A DNA stretch of 64,000 bases, taken from assembly GCF_011045025.1 (NCBI RefSeq), contig NZ_JAAKZX010000010.1, positions 38,943 to 102,942 on the forward strand. Reading direction: 5' to 3'. This DNA is from Streptomyces ureilyticus. GTDB taxonomy: Bacteria; Actinomycetota; Actinomycetes; Streptomycetales; Streptomycetaceae. This document shows, one piece after another, positions 40,573 through 49,049 of this stretch; the first letter of the stretch is position 1, and every line of letters begins with the position of its first letter. A program made the translations under genes and the position numbers. The notes beneath the pieces are model-generated. The model was given only the letters and a program-made list of their open reading frames with translations, searched no databases and was not told the origin of the DNA.

Positions 40573-41705
40573 CACTTCCTGACGACGCTCCCAAACAGCA
40601 ACCCGCGAACTCCTCTGCCCCACTCGACGGCGCACGGCCCCGCTGGTGGATCTACCGCGGAACCGGCGAACCCCTTCGCGACACCACCCTGGGCGAGCTC
40701 CTCCCACCACCGCCCCCTTGGCGTGTGTTCCACGGCGCGCCCGTACTCGGCGCGCCCCCGGACGACGAGGCGGAGACCGTCCGGCGGCTCGGCACACACC
40801 AACCCGCCGGTTACACCTCGGCGTTCGCCCACCGCGAGGCGGAGATGGTGAACGCCGCGTTGATGCTGCGCCGCCCGCTGCTCGTGAGCGGACGCCCCGG
40901 CACCGGGAAGTCCAGCCTGGCCTACCGCATCAGCAGGGAGTTACGGCTCGGCCGCGTGCTGCGCTGGCACATCACGAGCCGCACCACACTGCAGCGAGGG
41001 CTGTACGAGTACGACGCGATCGGCAGGGTCCAGGACACGGCGGCCCTGCGCGCGGCCGCAGGTGACACGGTGTCGGAAGACCAGGCGCCCACCACCCCTC
41101 CCAGTGTGGGCGACTACATCCAGATCGGGCCGCTCGGAACGGCCCTCCTGCCGCACAGCGAACCACGTGTTTTGCTGATCGACGAGCTGGACAAGAGTGA
41201 TCTCGATCTGGCCAACGATCTGCTCAGTGTCTTCGAGGAAGGGTCGTACACGATTCCGGAGTTGAGGCGTGCGCGGCGTCGGCATCCCCTCGTGCGGGTG
41301 TCGACGGACGATCCCGACGGAGAGGCGGAGATCTCCGGAGGAATCGTCAACTGCCGTGCCTTTCCCGTGGTCATCATGACCTCGAACAGTGAGCGCGAGT
41401 TCCCTCCGGCTTTCCTGCGCCGGTGTCTGCTGCTGCACATGCCGGAGCCGAGTGAGGACGACCTGGTGGGCATGATGGCCGCCCATTTCGGTGAGGACAT
41501 GGCCGAGGAATGGGGCGGGCCGCTGATCGCCCGGTTCCTGGAGCGCAGTCGCGGACTCGGCGGTCTCGCGATCGATCAACTCCTCAACTCCGTCTATCTG
41601 GCCACGTCCGGCCGAAGCGAGGTAGAGGACGGTGACCTGCGGAACCTGGTCGAGTCGGTGTGGCACCGGCTCGACGGAACCTCGCCCGGGCTGAGGCAGG
41701 AATGA
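40569..41705 (+). CDS. MoxR-type AAA+ ATPase (TTA codon)
   Basis: The protein has 378 residues from GTG 40569, with GGAGGAGGGTCC in front. After a Pro-rich N-terminus comes a MoxR AAA+ domain: Walker A GRPGTGKSS (Lys114), Walker B VLLIDELDKSD (Asp205), sensor 1 VIMTSNSERE and arginine finger PPAFLRR. MoxR proteins are chaperone-like ATPases that work with vWA proteins; the partner here would be the vWA-like domain of the next gene. A TTA codon is at 40941-40943. Overlaps at both ends imply fixed stoichiometry with its neighbours. Confidence 0.88.
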   Translation: MTLPDDAPKQQPANSSAPLDGARPRWWIYRGTGEPLRDTTLGELLPPPPPWRVFHGAPVLGAPPDDEAETVRRLGTHQPAGYTSAFAHREAEMVNAALMLRRPLLVSGRPGTGKSSLAYRISRELRLGRVLRWHITSRTTLQRGLYEYDAIGRVQDTAALRAAAGDTVSEDQAPTTPPSVGDYIQIGPLGTALLPHSEPRVLLIDELDKSDLDLANDLLSVFEEGSYTIPELRRARRRHPLVRVSTDDPDGEAEISGGIVNCRAFPVVIMTSNSEREFPPAFLRRCLLLHMPEPSEDDLVGMMAAHFGEDMAEEWGGPLIARFLERSRGLGGLAIDQLLNSVYLATSGRSEVEDGDLRNLVESVWHRLDGTSPGLRQE

Positions 41706-44700
41706 CCGGCGATCCGGAGCGGCAGCCCCAACCCGGGCTGTCCTACCTCGAGTTCATGGACGCCGTGTACCTGGCGGCATGCCAGCACGCGGCCGCACCG
41801 TACCGGGACTGGCGACCGACGAGACCGCGGACGCCGACGGACACGTCGCCGTACCGCGGCGGGCCGAGTGCCGGGAACGGCGCGCCCGGCGCTCACCACC
41901 AGTCTCCTTCCGAGGGCCGGCCGAACGAGCCCGAGACGGATGCCGGCAGCCCCGACGGGGAAATGGAAGACCTGACAGAACAGCGCCCCGCTCGGACCGA
42001 TCCGACGACCGCGACAGCGGTCACCGCGCCGGAGGACATCACGACGTGGCACGAAGGGCAGGACGACTACAGTCCGTACTCGGGTCCTCAGTGGGAGCCG
42101 TCCGGGCCGGCCCCGGCCAATGGCGACGGCTGGGCCGAAGCGAGCGCGGAGGGGCCCTCGGCCACGCGACTCCCGGGCGGCGGTCTCGCCCTGGGGCACG
42201 CGTTGCGGCCACTGAGACTGCACCGGCCGGCCACCGAAGCCTGGGAACTCGACGAGGAGGCCACCGCCGAACGCATCGCGGCCGAGGACCTGTGGCTGCC
42301 GGTGTGCGGACACCCCGACGAGCGACGCCTCGGACTGGTCCTGCTGATCGACACGGCTCCCTCGATGGAGCTGTGGAGCGAGATGGTCCGGGACTTACGC
42401 GATCTGATGGAGCACACGGCGGCCTTCAGGACCATCACCACCGTGCCCCTCGACATCTCCGCGGCGGGAACCGCGCTGCGCCGTCGCGGCAGAGGACGTG
42501 CGGCGTCCGAGACCTACGGGCCGGACGATGTGGTGCTCGTGCTCACGGACGGTTTCAGCAAGGCGTGGCGCAACGGCGACGCGGCCGCGTTCCTCTGTGC
42601 CACCGCTCGATCCTCACCCACCGCCGTCCTGAGCCTGATGCCCCAGGAGGTATGGGAGTTCACTCTGCCCACCGCGGTCAGGGCCCAGCTGGCCGCCGAA
42701 CGCGCCGCCATGCCGAACGGGTTGCTGCGGTTGCTGCGTACGAGTGGTTCCGGAGTTGGGCTTGACATCCCCGACACCATGGCTGTCCCTCGAAGCTCCG
42801 AAGCCGTACCCGTGCCCTTGCTGGAGCTGGCTCCCGGGTCCCTGGCGCGTTGGGCGCGGCTCGTCGCCGCGTCCGGCGGCACGCACGACGCGGCCGTGCT
42901 GCTCACCGGCCCGCGCGGCGACCTCGGAGCGTCACGGCATTCCTCCGGAGCCCTGCTGGGCCCCCTGCCGGGCCGTGCCCGGGATGCCGTACGGCGCTTC
43001 ACCGCGAAGGCGTCACCCGCCGCGTTCGCCTTGGCCCGCAGGCTGGCCGCAGCCCCCTTGAATCTGCCGGTCATGCGTCTCATCCAGAGATCGCTGCCGG
43101 GAGCCGAGGCGTGGAACCTCGCCGAGATCCTGCTGTTCGGGCTGGTGCAGCGAACGGACAGCCGTATCGACTCGGAGGACGCCCAGCAGGTGTCCTTCGA
43201 CTTCGGAGAGGGAGTACGAGAGGAACTGCTGGGGCTCGGCACCCGAGGCGAGACCATGGACGTACTCCGGCAGGTCTCCGCCCACCTGGGCCCTCGACTG
43301 GCCACTTCGGTGGCCGGGGGTGATGCTCTGTTGCAGTGGCGCGTCGACGCCGTCGACCCACCGGTCACCGAGCGCACCAGGCCGTTCGTGCGCCCCCTGC
43401 ACACCGCCCTCTGCGCCCTCTCAGGGCCCTATCTGACCCGGGCCACCCGGTTGAAGAGGCTCCTCCACGAGGCCGGAGAGCCCGCTTCCCCGGCCAAAAT
43501 GACACAGCGTTACAGGTCCACTACGGTTGGGGATTCGCCCCCCGTGGCACCACCCTCCGCGTCTCACCGGCAGGAGTCGCCCCCATCGCAAGAAGCCTCA
43601 GGAGGTTCCGTGTCCACCGCGTCGCAGTCCGTTCCCTCTTTCGCGCATACGGAACCGCCGCCGCGGTTGTGGGGCAGTGTCCCGCAGCGGAATCGCAATT
43701 TCACCGGCCGCGAGGATCTGCTCGAACAACTGAACAGGCGGCTGACCGAGGGAGTCACCGCAGTGCTGCCCGAAGCGCTGCACGGCATGGGCGGAGTCGG
43801 TAAGTCCCAGATAGCCATTGAGCATGTATACAGGCGGAGCAGGGACTACCGATTGATCTGGTGGATTCCATCCGAACAGACCAACCTGATCGTGCAGTCC
43901 CTGATTGAACTCGGGGAACAAATGGGCCTGCGGGCCGGTGCCGACCGAAGCGCCGTACCTGCGGTCCTGGAGGCCTTGCGGGTCGGAGAACCCTACTCGA
44001 ATTGGCTCCTGGTTTTCGACAACGCGGAAAATCCGCAGGAAGTCAGGCAGTTTTTCCCCAACGACGGCCCAGGACGAGTTCTGGTGACGTCCCGCAATTC
44101 TCAGTGGTCGAGCTTGGCCAATTCACTAGAGGTCGATGTGTTTGCACGTGAGGAAAGCGTCGCGCTGATCAAGCGGCGTAGTCCACAGATCCCCGAGGAC
44201 GCCGCCAGCAGGCTGGCCGACTCACTCGGCGACTTGCCGCTCGCTGTCGAACAGGCCGCGGTCTGGCTCGCCGAGACAGGGATGCCGGTACACCAGTACC
44301 TCGATCTGTTCGAGACGAAGTACGCGGAACTGCTCCAGGTCGATCCGCCCGCGGACTACGACCTTCCCGTGGCCGCCGCCTGGAACGTCTCGCTGGACCG
44401 CCTCAGGGAGGACCATCCGGCGGCCCTCCAACTGCTTCAGGTCTGCGCGTACTTCGCTCCTGAGCCGGTCGACTGGGACTACTTCTCGGCGGTACGGGGC
44501 GTCGATGCGCCACCGGCCTTGCGGGCGGCGCTCGACGATCCGATCAAGCTGGCCCGTGCTGTGCGGGAAATCGGCAGGTACGCCCTGGCCCGCATCGATC
44601 ACCGCAAGTCGACCATCCAAGTACACCGTCTCGTGCAGCGCGTCCTCATCGAGCAGATGAACGGCATGGAGCGAGGCGAGATGCGGCACTGCGCGCACCA

Positions 44701-46135
44701 GATCCTCGCGCACGCCGACCCGAGGAACCCCCAGCGTTCTTCCGAATGGCCCCGCTACTCGGCACTCCTGCCGCATGTGCGCGCATCCGGCATGGTGGAG
44801 TGTGAGGACCCCTGGGCCCGCGAACTGGTGCTCAACGAGGCCCGGTTCCTGCTCGCCCGCAGCGACTACGCGGCGGCGCTGGACGCCGCGGAGGAGGCAG
44901 CGGGCGTCTGGCGGCGGAAGCTCGGCCACGAGCACGAGCATGTGATCGCCGCGGACCAGGTGCGCGCCGAAGCGCTGCGCTGGCTCAACCGCTACACAGA
45001 CGCCTACGAGCTCCAGTCCGAACTGGTGGAGCGCTGTCGGCAGGTGCTCGGTGAGCGGGACGAGGCCACCCAACGGGCACTGAGCGTGCTCGCGATCCTG
45101 CTGCGCCTGCGCGGAGACTTCTACCGGGCCCGTGAGCTGGACCAGCGGGCCTACGAGACGACGCTTCGGGAGCAGGGCCCCGACGACCCCGGCACGTTGC
45201 AGGCGGCACACAACTACGCGGTGAGTCTGCGGCTGGCGGGGAACTTCGAAGAGGCCCACAGGATGGATGAGGACACCTATGAGCGGCGGGTCGAGGTGAT
45301 CGGAGACGACCACCTGCAGACGCTCAACACCCTGCACTCCGTCTACATCGATCTTCAGGAACTGGGTCAGTTCCGGGCCGCGCTGGACGGACAGGAAGAC
45401 CTGTGGAAACGGACACTGCGGATGCTGGGCGAGGAACACTCGCTCACGATCTGGGTGGTGCGCGAACTGTCCGTGACTCGCCGCAAGGTCGGTGACCACG
45501 CGGGTGCGCTGGAGCTTTCCGCCAAGGTGCTCGACCTGCTGCAGCGCCAACGCGGTGAGAAGTCTCTGGACACCGTGCGCGCAGCGCTGAACCACGCGAC
45601 CGACCTGCGGCAGTCCGGAGATCTCGCCGCGGCAGCGGAGCTCGGCCGGCAGACGATGCTGCACTGCCGTGAACTCCTCGGGGAGGAGCACCCGCATGCC
45701 TACGCCACGGCGACGAACCTCGCGGTCACACTGCGGCTGCTGGGCCAGATCGATGAATCCCACGCGCTGGACGAAGGGGCGGTGCACGGCCTCAGTCGTG
45801 TCCTCGACGCGAACCATCCTCGGACGACTCTGGCGCGGACGAACCTGGCAAGTGACCTGTTCGCGATGGGTGAGCTCCAACGGGCCTGCGACCTGGACCG
45901 GGAACTGCTGGCGCACAGTGTCGAGACGCGAGGCGAAGAACACCCCTCGACTCTGGCGATCATGCTCAATCTGTCGTACGACCTGAAGGCGTTGGGGAAG
46001 ACCGTGGAGTCAAAGGAGGTGTACGACCGGGCGCTCGCATCATTCCGCCGGGTGCTGGGGCCCGATCACCAGGCCACCATGGACGCGGCCAATGGAATCC
46101 GGGCCAACTGCGACATCGACCTGCTGAGCGTCTGA
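41702..46135 (+). CDS. fxsT: vWA-like (SAV_2336 N-domain)/NB-ARC/TPR protein, FxsT type (TTA codon)
   Basis: The protein has 1477 residues from ATG 41702, overlapping the MoxR stop. Residues 1-200 contain an acidic linker. A vWA-like domain follows with a degenerate MIDAS (Asp217 to Ser221 in LLIDTAPSM; Asp283 in VLVLTDGFSK). Residues 660-960 are an NB-ARC ATPase: Walker A HGMGGVGKSQ (Lys701), Walker B LLVFDNAEN, VLVTSRNSQW and GDLPLAVEQA. About ten TPRs run to the end (YAAALDAAEEAAGVWRRKLG-type repeats). This is the FxSxx-COOH-system protein FxsT. NB-ARC/TPR switches oligomerise on sensing a signal. Leu232 is TTA (42395-42397). The NB-ARC part has much lower GC than the rest. Its 3' end overlaps the facing HExxH gene by 96 bases. 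Confidence 0.87.
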   Translation: MTGDPERQPQPGLSYLEFMDAVYLAACQHAAAPYRDWRPTRPRTPTDTSPYRGGPSAGNGAPGAHHQSPSEGRPNEPETDAGSPDGEMEDLTEQRPARTDPTTATAVTAPEDITTWHEGQDDYSPYSGPQWEPSGPAPANGDGWAEASAEGPSATRLPGGGLALGHALRPLRLHRPATEAWELDEEATAERIAAEDLWLPVCGHPDERRLGLVLLIDTAPSMELWSEMVRDLRDLMEHTAAFRTITTVPLDISAAGTALRRRGRGRAASETYGPDDVVLVLTDGFSKAWRNGDAAAFLCATARSSPTAVLSLMPQEVWEFTLPTAVRAQLAAERAAMPNGLLRLLRTSGSGVGLDIPDTMAVPRSSEAVPVPLLELAPGSLARWARLVAASGGTHDAAVLLTGPRGDLGASRHSSGALLGPLPGRARDAVRRFTAKASPAAFALARRLAAAPLNLPVMRLIQRSLPGAEAWNLAEILLFGLVQRTDSRIDSEDAQQVSFDFGEGVREELLGLGTRGETMDVLRQVSAHLGPRLATSVAGGDALLQWRVDAVDPPVTERTRPFVRPLHTALCALSGPYLTRATRLKRLLHEAGEPASPAKMTQRYRSTTVGDSPPVAPPSASHRQESPPSQEASGGSVSTASQSVPSFAHTEPPPRLWGSVPQRNRNFTGREDLLEQLNRRLTEGVTAVLPEALHGMGGVGKSQIAIEHVYRRSRDYRLIWWIPSEQTNLIVQSLIELGEQMGLRAGADRSAVPAVLEALRVGEPYSNWLLVFDNAENPQEVRQFFPNDGPGRVLVTSRNSQWSSLANSLEVDVFAREESVALIKRRSPQIPEDAASRLADSLGDLPLAVEQAAVWLAETGMPVHQYLDLFETKYAELLQVDPPADYDLPVAAAWNVSLDRLREDHPAALQLLQVCAYFAPEPVDWDYFSAVRGVDAPPALRAALDDPIKLARAVREIGRYALARIDHRKSTIQVHRLVQRVLIEQMNGMERGEMRHCAHQILAHADPRNPQRSSEWPRYSALLPHVRASGMVECEDPWARELVLNEARFLLARSDYAAALDAAEEAAGVWRRKLGHEHEHVIAADQVRAEALRWLNRYTDAYELQSELVERCRQVLGERDEATQRALSVLAILLRLRGDFYRARELDQRAYETTLREQGPDDPGTLQAAHNYAVSLRLAGNFEEAHRMDEDTYERRVEVIGDDHLQTLNTLHSVYIDLQELGQFRAALDGQEDLWKRTLRMLGEEHSLTIWVVRELSVTRRKVGDHAGALELSAKVLDLLQRQRGEKSLDTVRAALNHATDLRQSGDLAAAAELGRQTMLHCRELLGEEHPHAYATATNLAVTLRLLGQIDESHALDEGAVHGLSRVLDANHPRTTLARTNLASDLFAMGELQRACDLDRELLAHSVETRGEEHPSTLAIMLNLSYDLKALGKTVESKEVYDRALASFRRVLGPDHQATMDAANGIRANCDIDLLSV

Positions 46136-47989
46136 CGCTCGACGGTCCGGGGCCGGGGAGCGTGAGCCGAGCCAGGCGGCGAGTTCCTCCGGCCCCGCGG
46201 CGGTCGCACCGATGCGTGTGAGTGCGGCCTGAAGCGCCAGCACCAGTTCCGGGCGTTCCAGGAGCATGGAGACAGCTCCGTTCTTTGCTGTGAGGCCGAT
46301 GCCGATCCATGAGGCGGGGGACGGCGGCTGGCGCCTGTACTCGTCGAGTGCGGCATCGGTCTCATCGGCCGTCAGGTGCGCGTCCGCGACCGTCGCATCC
46401 CTGATTCCCAGCGGGTGCGGTGCTCCGGCGGCGATCTGGGCGCGTACCTCGTCGAAGGCTCTTCGGTCCGTGAACCGGAGCCGGGCGAGCCACATACGGG
46501 CTTGTCCCGTTTCGGGTGTCCGGGGAGCGCCCGTGCGATGCGTCCGTAATCGGCCTGCGGGAAGCGTGAGCGGCGGTGGGCGTCCGGCTAGCCAACTGTC
46601 GGCGAGTGCGGCCGCGTCCTCGGCATCCACGTCGAGATGCGCGGCTCGCCAGACGGCTCTCAGATCGCGGCAGCACAGCTCCGCGAGTCGGACCGGAGGC
46701 CCGTGGGCTGGTTCCGACGCCATGCGGCCGGCTTCCTTCATGAGGCTGGTGACGATCAGCCCGCCGGCTTGGGTGAGGTTTGGCGCGTTGGCCAGGGCTG
46801 CGAGCGCGGCCCGCAGTTGCCAGCGGTGCAGCGCACATTCGAACTCCGCCCGGTCCTTGTCGTACGGGCGCCGAGCGTGCCAGAAAGAGGCAACTCCCGC
46901 GAAGGCGTGCGCCCCGTACAGCAGCCCTCTCAAGGGACGGGGGTCCCCTCGCCAGGGTGCGAAGTACACGGGCTGGGGGCCCTCGCGTACGGGGACATGC
47001 AACGGTGTCAGTTCGGCGACCGCGCTGAGGAGCTGATGCCGTGCTTCATGGATCAGGTTGGCGGCCATGGCCTGCGCGTCGATGGGCAGGGACATGATGA
47101 CCGCGCCGTAGGAGTCCGGTGCCGTGGCACTGACAGCTCGTAACTCGCTAGGTCCGTCGACCGGTACCACCGTCCGTACAGTGCCGCTCACCAGGCGATG
47201 GGCCTCGGGATGCTCACGGCACAGGAGTGCGTCGCTCTCGCGGAGAAGAGCGTGCCAGCGGCGCAGCGTCTGCCGCGACATCTGGGCCGGGTCCTTCACG
47301 GCGCGAAAGTCACGGTACGGGCTGAGATGGTCGAGTACGACGCGTGCCGGCCCAGTGGGTCCGTCCCTGCCGATCTGCGGGAGCGGGAACCAGCCTTCGG
47401 CGCCACGTGTCAGGTCGCTGGGAAGGCGTATTGATCCGCTGTCTCCGAAGACCGCCGCCCCTTGTGGACCGCATTCCATGGTGACCACGGCCCAGGCGCC
47501 CCGGCTCACGGAGCCAGTCACTCCAAGGGAAGGAAGCCACAGTTGTCCCTTCCGTGCCGGTATACGCAGCGTGGCGCGGGTCCCCGCGCGAAGGGCGGCG
47601 GCCCCCGCGAGGGCCCCGAGCAGGGTCGCACCGGCCCACTGCGGAGCGTCCCCTGGGGCGGTCGCGACGCCGTGGTTGAGGCGGCGCAGCAGTTGGAAAG
47701 CCCAGGCTCCGACCGCCGGGTCGGCGAGGACGGCGTCCACCGAGGCGGGGGTGGAGCGTTGAGTGTGGGCGAGCAACTCCCATGCGGTGGAAGGCCGAGT
47801 CGGTGCCTGCGTGCCCCGAGGTCCGCCGTCGTCCGGCTGTCGGGGCGCGTCGAGGATCGCTACGAGGGCAAGCAGCAGACGGCTGCGCTGGGCCGATCGC
47901 AGAAGGGCGAGGTCGGTCTCGCTCACGTCGCCAGTGGCGACCGCGGTGAATGTCCGCAGTGGGAGTCGGAACGGCTCAGGGTTGATCAA
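46040..47989 (-). CDS. HExxH-domain protein of the FxSxx system, without radical-SAM part (two TTA codons)
   Basis: The protein has 649 residues from TTG 47989, overlapping the peptide gene stop (TTGA). It matches the C-terminal half of FxsB: LDHLSPYRDFRAVKDPAQMS, ANLIHEARHQLLSAV (His314-Glu315-x-x-His318) and LYGAHAFAGVASFWHARRPY. The N-terminal radical-SAM/SPASM half of FxsB, with its cysteines, is absent. Stand-alone HExxH proteins of this group have been described as alpha-ketoglutarate-dependent peptide beta-hydroxylases, so it may modify the coupled peptide. TTA codons are at 47141-47143 and 46547-46549. The last 32 residues read antisense through fxsT. Confidence 0.8.
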   Translation of the reverse strand: MINPEPFRLPLRTFTAVATGDVSETDLALLRSAQRSRLLLALVAILDAPRQPDDGGPRGTQAPTRPSTAWELLAHTQRSTPASVDAVLADPAVGAWAFQLLRRLNHGVATAPGDAPQWAGATLLGALAGAAALRAGTRATLRIPARKGQLWLPSLGVTGSVSRGAWAVVTMECGPQGAAVFGDSGSIRLPSDLTRGAEGWFPLPQIGRDGPTGPARVVLDHLSPYRDFRAVKDPAQMSRQTLRRWHALLRESDALLCREHPEAHRLVSGTVRTVVPVDGPSELRAVSATAPDSYGAVIMSLPIDAQAMAANLIHEARHQLLSAVAELTPLHVPVREGPQPVYFAPWRGDPRPLRGLLYGAHAFAGVASFWHARRPYDKDRAEFECALHRWQLRAALAALANAPNLTQAGGLIVTSLMKEAGRMASEPAHGPPVRLAELCCRDLRAVWRAAHLDVDAEDAAALADSWLAGRPPPLTLPAGRLRTHRTGAPRTPETGQARMWLARLRFTDRRAFDEVRAQIAAGAPHPLGIRDATVADAHLTADETDAALDEYRRQPPSPASWIGIGLTAKNGAVSMLLERPELVLALQAALTRIGATAAGPEELAAWLGSRSPAPDRRASDAQQVDVAVGPDSIGRVHGGLVIGPQHPAE

Positions 47990-48216
47990 CTGTCACGGGT
48001 CGCACCGGTCGGAACCGAAGGCGTGGTTCCGCACAGGGCTGCCATGCCGCTCTCGCACAGCGGTGCGGAGTCGCCTGCCAGCCTGCGGTGCAGGGTGGCG
48101 AGTGCCGTCGGTAGGAGACTCATCGAGCCGAGTGCGTCCAAGGGGATGCCTGACAGGTTGATGAGGTCCGACTGGAGGGTCCCTGTGATTTCCGCCGTAT
48201 CCGCCATGTCTTCCAT
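47986..48216 (-). CDS. FxSxx-type precursor peptide with atypical C-terminus
   Basis: The peptide has 76 residues from ATG 48216 (73 from ATG 48207; a longer frame reaches 48252). The leader-like part TLQSDLINLSGIPLDALGS is the hallmark of FxSxx-COOH peptides. The family normally ends Phe-x-Ser-x-x, which radical-SAM FxsB crosslinks. This one has no aromatic residue in its tail and ends PTGATRDS, with a Cys-x7-Cys segment (CESGMAALC) before it. Coupled by a TTGA overlap to the HExxH gene. It is probably a RiPP precursor of a variant subtype or a decayed copy. Confidence 0.7.
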   Translation of the reverse strand: MEDMADTAEITGTLQSDLINLSGIPLDALGSMSLLPTALATLHRRLAGDSAPLCESGMAALCGTTPSVPTGATRDS

Positions 48217-48296
48217 GGTGGACGAAGCTTCCCCTCGCGGGAAGACCCACAAGTAGCCCTTGACAGCACGTCCCTGCGCCCTCCAGGATCACCTCC

Positions 48297-49049
48297 GTGA
48301 ACCTGTCAGACAGCCAGACAGGTGGCTCGGTCCCGCGGCGCGTCAGCGCGATGGAAGCGGTGCTCAGTCATCTGCGGAGTGCGATCGAGCGCGGCGAGTA
48401 CGCCGTGGGGGACAAGCTGCCGTCCGAGGCGGAGCTGTGCCGGAGTCTCGAGGTCAGCCGACCCGTACTGCGGGAGGCGCTGCGGGCCCTGCAGACGATG
48501 GGCCTGACCGTGTCCCGTACCGGCAAGGGAACGTTCGTCGTCTCGAACGGACCGGTCGTCGACCCCACCTTCGGCGACTACGCGGCCAGCGACCTGATAG
48601 AGGTCCGGCGCCATGTCGAGATCCCCGTCGCGGGCTACGCCGCCGCCCGCCGCACACCCGAGGACCTCGACCATCTCGCCCACCTGCTCGACCGGATGGA
48701 GCACGAGACCGACACCACCGCCTGGGTGGCCATGGACACGCTCTTCCATCTCGCCGTCGCGCAGGCCGCCCAGAACCCGGTCTTCCGCCGCGTCATCGAG
48801 GAGATCCGTGACGCGCTGGCCCGCCAGTCCGCGTTCCTCAACGAACTCGGCGGCCGTCGCGAGCAGTCCAACCGCGAACACCGAGCGATCGTCGAGGCGT
48901 TGATCGACGGCAGCGAGCGCGACGCGACCGACGCCATGGCCCACCACCTCGACCGCGTCGAGACGACCCTCACCGCGATCGTGCGACCCGAGGGCACCGA
49001 AAACACCGACAGCACGGACACCCCCACAGAAGGCGAGACCCCCGCGTGA
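48297..49049 (+). CDS. FadR-type GntR regulator of the asparagine operon
   Basis: The protein has 250 residues from GTG 48297. The winged helix is [42 protein letters not shown]. The helical FCD ligand domain carries metal-ligand-type Asp/His residues ([39 protein letters not shown]). A perfect palindrome CTGTCAGACAG overlaps its first codons and is a likely autorepression site. The stop overlaps the permease start (GTGA). It probably senses aspartate or asparagine; this is inferred from the operon. Confidence 0.88.
   Translation: MNLSDSQTGGSVPRRVSAMEAVLSHLRSAIERGEYAVGDKLPSEAELCRSLEVSRPVLREALRALQTMGLTVSRTGKGTFVVSNGPVVDPTFGDYAASDLIEVRRHVEIPVAGYAAARRTPEDLDHLAHLLDRMEHETDTTAWVAMDTLFHLAVAQAAQNPVFRRVIEEIRDALARQSAFLNELGGRREQSNREHRAIVEALIDGSERDATDAMAHHLDRVETTLTAIVRPEGTENTDSTDTPTEGETPA
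48303..48313. promoter_or_regulatory. GntR/FadR-type operator over the regulator start
   Basis: CTGTCAGACAG is an 11-base perfect palindrome of the FadR-type form (TGTC-N-GACA). Flanking bases extend a wider inverted repeat ACCTGTC / GACAGGT (48301-48323). Lying on codons 3-6 of the regulator, it would block a promoter close to the start codon. Confidence 0.65.

Noticed and set aside
48217..48252. Longer N-terminus for the FxSxx-type peptide
   Set aside because: The extra residues are unlike family leaders, and ATG 48216 or 48207 gives the usual length.
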